A stretch of DNA of 17,041 nt from an uncultured Johnsonella sp. (GTDB lineage: Bacteria; Bacillota; Clostridia; Lachnospirales; Lachnospiraceae). The stretch spans positions 1-17,041 of the forward strand of contig CAJPUK010000035.1 in the NCBI GenBank assembly GCA_905373785.1, written 5' to 3'. A program made the position numbers and the translations under genes. Below the pieces are notes generated by a model that saw nothing but the letters and a program-made list of their open reading frames with translations, did not search any database and was not told where the DNA came from. Below, piece by piece: positions 14,786 through 17,041 of the stretch; within the stretch, counting starts at the first letter, position 1; each line of letters starts with the position of its first letter.

Positions 14786-15511
14786 TTATCTTAATTTGAC
14801 AAGCCTTATTTCAGTAACTGCTCCGTTTTGTACCGTAAGATCCAAACTCATACTTTCATTTGTATCATAAAAATTTATGAAATCCTGCTTTGTACAATCC
14901 ACAGCAGGAGCCAATTTGAATTTTGTTTTGTAGCGAGTGTTACTTGTAAGAGTATAGCTTAGCGACTTATGACCGATATACTGCTCGTCATAATATCCAT
15001 ACATATCTGCGTTTATTGAAATTGTATTTCCGCTTATACTAAAAAAATCCGCTCCGTTATTTTCAAAAAAGAAGTTGTAAGTTCCGTTATTTACATTGCT
15101 GCTATTTGTCCCTGCTCCTATCCATTTGCCGTTATAGTCTACCTGATACCCGTCCGGTGTAGTTGTAGAGGTGAGCATAGCACCGTCAAAACCGAGATAA
15201 TAATCACCTATCCACCTATTTGCGACCATACAGCCGCTACCGTCAAAATAATACCATTTATAGTCATAATCTTGAAGCCAGTCATTTGTTATTATGTAGC
15301 CGTCTCCCTTAGCATAATACCATTTGGAATCGAAATCAATAAACCAACACCCCGCATAGTATGAACCATCGTCAAATTCATACCTCCAACCTTTGCCATC
15401 CTGCCTCCAATGTCCCGGACCCGGATCGTCCGTATGAGGTTCTGCATATGAACTTATAGCCATAGCAGATATTGCAATTGCAAATGATAAAGTAAACAAT
15501 AATTTTTTCAT
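14786..15511 (-). CDS. Secreted protein with choline/cell-wall-binding-type repeats
   Basis: A 241-residue exported protein. The signal peptide MKKLLFTLSFAIAISAMAIS is likely cleaved after SSYA (residue 23). Residues about 33-115 contain three to four aromatic repeats of the CW_binding type (GWRYEFDDGS, KWYYAKGDGYI, KWYYFDGSGCM, YYLGFDGAM), which in this family bind cell-wall or surface polymers. A linker leads to a C-terminal region (about 145-241) that looks beta-rich and has no motif I recognise. Start ATG 15511 follows AAGGAGG on the minus strand. It is divergent from another surface-protein gene, and the two share mirror-image promoter modules. No catalytic domain is visible, so a structural, adhesive or decoy role is possible. 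Confidence 0.85.
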   Translation of the reverse strand: MKKLLFTLSFAIAISAMAISSYAEPHTDDPGPGHWRQDGKGWRYEFDDGSYYAGCWFIDFDSKWYYAKGDGYIITNDWLQDYDYKWYYFDGSGCMVANRWIGDYYLGFDGAMLTSTTTPDGYQVDYNGKWIGAGTNSSNVNNGTYNFFFENNGADFFSISGNTISINADMYGYYDEQYIGHKSLSYTLTSNTRYKTKFKLAPAVDCTKQDFINFYDTNESMSLDLTVQNGAVTEIRLVKLR

Positions 15512-15590
15512 AACAAACCTCCTTTGATTTGGAATAATTTATAAAATATTTTTATTGGAAGTTAATTCTAGCATTTCAGGCATGAAAAAT

Positions 15591-15619
15591 ATATTATTCA
15601 ATGAATACTCTTTTGCCAA
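15591..15619 (-). promoter_or_regulatory. Promoter of the cell-wall-binding-repeat protein with operator in the spacer
   Basis: On the minus strand TTGGCA (15614-15619) and TAATAT (15591-15596) are 17 bp apart. The palindrome TATTCATTGAATA occupies the 3' part of the spacer and overlaps the -10 box, so a bound protein would control polymerase directly. Confidence 0.65.
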
Positions 15620-15651
15620 AATCACCAATATTATTCAATGAATAAGAATAC

Positions 15652-15684
15652 ATTGCACAAAAATAGGATGGATTTTTGTGCAAT
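15652..15684. repeat. Hairpin palindrome of the left arm
   Basis: ATTGCACAAAAAT (15652-15664) and ATTTTTGTGCAAT (15672-15684) form a perfect 13 bp inverted repeat with a 7 nt centre. It lies upstream of the left promoter, 7 bp from the distal operator copy, and matches the right-arm hairpin in sequence and position. It may be a site for a second DNA-binding protein. Confidence 0.75.
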
Positions 15685-15687
15685 ATA

Positions 15688-15949
15688 ACAGAAGATGTAA
15701 TACAACATATAAATTCTATATATTAGTAGGTTAATATTTATTTGACTCAATAACTGTAAAATAATTAAATTTTAATCAAGGCAGATATCTGCTTAAGCTA
15801 AAACAGGATAAGATATAAGATTTTAAAGGCTTATATAAAATAAAAAGTGATAGGTTGAAAATAAAAAAATTATGCACGGAAAATAAAATTAATCAGAACT
15901 AAAAAATATTAATTAGGCAAGCCTAAGATGTAAAATTCTAAAATTGAAT
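15688..15949. other. AT-rich centre of the divergent region
   Basis: About 260 bp with no credible gene. It holds two short perfect-arm palindromes, GCAGATATCTGC (15781-15792) and TAGGC-AA-GCCTA (15914-15925), otherwise A/T-rich sequence. No promoter or RNA structure stands out. Confidence 0.5.
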
Positions 15950-15987
15950 ATATTGCATAAAAAGATGTAATGATTTTTATGCAATAT
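15950..15987. repeat. Hairpin palindrome of the right arm
   Basis: ATATTGCATAAAAA (15950-15963) and TTTTTATGCAATAT (15974-15987) form a perfect 14 bp inverted repeat with a 10 nt centre, 5 bp from the distal operator copy of the right arm. It is the counterpart of the left-arm hairpin. Confidence 0.75.
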
Positions 15988-16017
15988 GTTCTTATTCATT
16001 GAATAATATTTTGTTTT

Positions 16018-16046
16018 TTTACGAAAAAGTATTCATTGAATAATAT
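16018..16046 (+). promoter_or_regulatory. Promoter of the Gly/Ser-repeat surface protein with operator in the spacer
   Basis: TTTACG (16018-16023) and TAATAT (16041-16046) are 17 bp apart, aligning base for base with the left-arm promoter. The palindrome TATTCATTGAATA again fills the spacer up to the -10. The weak -35 box suggests an activator may be needed. The leader to the start codon would be about 155 nt. Confidence 0.6.
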
Positions 16047-16209
16047 ACTTTTTTTGATTTTCAGTCTAATATGTCCGCAAGAAGTAACAAAAACTTAATT
16101 TAATTTCAGCTATTGAAATTAGAAAAAAGCTTAAAAAGTTATGTTAAGGAAAAAGTTATATTCTTAATAGTTACAGGAATAAACTATTAAACAGAAAGGG
16201 GACTTACTT

Positions 16210-17041
16210 ATGAAAGGGAAAGGAAGAGGTTTAATTAGTAAAGGTTTGACAATACTTGGTATTGCAGCCGGCTTATTTCTTATAAACTCAAGACCGGCAC
16301 ATGCAACTATGATCTACAATGATTATGAACCTACATTTGAGTATCAATATGGAGCATATGTAGACGAAACACTGGGATATACTGCACTGAATACTGTTTC
16401 ACCCCAAGCTATAGGAGCAAGCGATTTGAATTTCGGTGTTGATGGAAATTATGCTTTGCAGATTACCGGTACGGCGCAGCCGCCGGGGCATTATTTGCTT
16501 GATATCAGTTCTACACCTATTCAAGTACATGATCCTTCAGTATTATTGTATTTGAATATAAAGATTACAGCAAATGTATATCTTCCATACGAGATAAGGT
16601 ATGTGGATGAGTCAGGAAACTTGCTTCTTACTGATAACGGAAGGATATATGAGGATAATAAATGGGAGAATACACAGCATGAATTTATTGCTGTTTTAAG
16701 TGACGCAGGTCAAAGGTATCGTGTAAAGGGGTCACAAACATATTCCGCATCGGAGTTTAGGGACGGTACTCCTCCTGAAGTATTTATAAGTACTCTATAC
16801 GCACAGCCAACCGGAGTGAACGGAGCGAAGACTGTAGTCTATACCTTAGTTTGTGAGAAGGTAACCGGTTCAGGCGGCTCAGGCGGCTCAGGCGGTGGTT
16901 CAGGCGGCACAGGCGGCGGTTCAGGAAGCGGCACAGGCGGCGGTTCAGGAAGCGGCACAGGCGGCGGCTCAGGAAGCGGCTCAGGTGGCGGTTCAGGAAG
17001 CGGCACAGGCGGCGGCTCAGGAAGCGGCTCAGGTGGCGGTT
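16210..17041 (+). CDS. Secreted surface protein with Gly/Ser/Thr octapeptide repeats, 3' end outside window
   Basis: An open frame of 277 codons that runs off the window edge. Start ATG 16210 follows AAAGGGGA. Residues 1-35 look like a signal peptide, with a basic start MKGKGRGLISKG, a hydrophobic core and SRPAHA before the likely cleavage. Residues about 36-219 form a domain I do not recognise; it is rich in Tyr, Asp and Thr, includes a VYLPYEIRYVDESGN segment, and looks beta-rich and extracellular. From residue 220 it is almost purely Gly, Ser and Thr. From codon 234 (16909) an exact octapeptide period, [T/S]GGGSGSG in 24 nt units, continues for at least five and a half copies. The glycine codons are GC-rich, unlike the rest of the gene. 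The C-terminus, perhaps an LPXTG anchor or repeat domain, is not seen. Expression is probably linked to the divergent gene. Confidence 0.85.
   Translation, partial: MKGKGRGLISKGLTILGIAAGLFLINSRPAHATMIYNDYEPTFEYQYGAYVDETLGYTALNTVSPQAIGASDLNFGVDGNYALQITGTAQPPGHYLLDISSTPIQVHDPSVLLYLNIKITANVYLPYEIRYVDESGNLLLTDNGRIYEDNKWENTQHEFIAVLSDAGQRYRVKGSQTYSASEFRDGTPPEVFISTLYAQPTGVNGAKTVVYTLVCEKVTGSGGSGGSGGGSGGTGGGSGSGTGGGSGSGTGGGSGSGSGGGSGSGTGGGSGSGSGGG
16909..17041 (+). repeat. 24 nt in-frame tandem repeat in the surface protein gene
   Basis: Units of the form ACAGGCGGCGGTTCAGGAAG plus CGGC recur every 24 bases with silent or Thr/Ser-changing variants and continue beyond the window. Because the unit is a multiple of three, slippage would change protein length without breaking the frame. 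Confidence 0.85.

Larger units (their letters stand above)
15586..16055. promoter_or_regulatory. Mirror-image divergent control region with four palindromic operators
   Basis: Two inverted arms of about 100 bp (15586-15687 and 15950-16055) face outward toward the two divergent surface-protein genes. Each holds, from the centre outward, a 13-14 bp stem hairpin, a TATTCA(A/T)TGAATA palindrome, and a second copy of that palindrome. The four copies are at 15595-15607, 15632-15644, 15993-16005 and 16030-16042. The start-to-start spacing is 37 bp in both arms. Within the arms there are two blocks of about 20 identical bases around the palindromes, with more divergence between them, as expected if the palindromes are selected binding sites. 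Confidence 0.8.

Noticed and set aside
15595..16042. CRISPR-like array suggested by the four repeated 13-mers
   Set aside because: Only four short copies exist, in inverted pairs around promoters with no spacer-repeat periodicity and no cas genes.
16867..17041. CRISPR or satellite array suggested by the 24 nt period
   Set aside because: The repeat is in frame with an open reading frame and encodes a regular Gly/Ser/Thr peptide without unique spacers.

Overview
The window reads as a low-GC Firmicute chromosome, most likely a Lachnospiraceae-type clostridium. The reasons are the gdpP-rplI-dnaB block, strong AAGGAGG-type ribosome binding sites, an arginine-to-spermidine operon using the carboxyspermidine route, and secreted proteins with choline/cell-wall-binding-type repeats. 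Genus-level placement is a guess.

Region 1 (1-4600) is conserved core. A small membrane protein (DUF4870/Tic20-like) sits on the minus strand. Divergent from it, gdpP (c-di-AMP phosphodiesterase), rplI (ribosomal protein L9) and dnaB (replicative helicase) are tightly packed on the plus strand and closed by an intrinsic terminator at 4552.

Region 2 (4600-8620) is an AT-rich accessory stretch. It holds a three-gene cassette (DUF3990 ADP-ribosyltransferase-fold protein, a small acidic protein, a DUF3791-like protein) that resembles a toxin-antitoxin or effector module. Next come a FlK-like hotdog thioesterase and a promoter-led set of three secreted-protein genes: only the middle one, a transglutaminase-like protease-fold enzyme, is intact, and its two neighbours carry frameshifts and a stop codon. 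These are followed by a MITE-like element with 26-27 bp terminal inverted repeats, and by a highly structured noncoding RNA of about 380 nt with its own promoter and terminator, which I think is a raiA-motif RNA.

Region 3 (8680-14620) is a polyamine operon: arginine decarboxylase, spermidine-synthase-family aminopropyltransferase, agmatinase, carboxyspermidine dehydrogenase and carboxyspermidine decarboxylase. Together they can take arginine through agmatine and putrescine to spermidine using aspartate semialdehyde. The co-presence of SpeE without a visible speD is odd. A palindromic element with IS-like ends closes the operon.

Region 4 (14620-17041) has two divergent secreted-protein genes: a minus-strand protein with cell-wall-binding-type repeats, and a plus-strand protein with a long Gly/Ser/Thr octapeptide repeat that runs off the window. 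The 700 bp between them is the most unusual DNA here. Two mirror-image promoter modules of about 100 bp each carry a long hairpin palindrome, then two copies of the palindrome TATTCA(T/A)TGAATA exactly 37 bp apart. The promoter-proximal copy lies in the 17 bp spacer between matching -35 and -10 boxes. This looks like a shared control circuit for two surface proteins whose regulator is not in the window.
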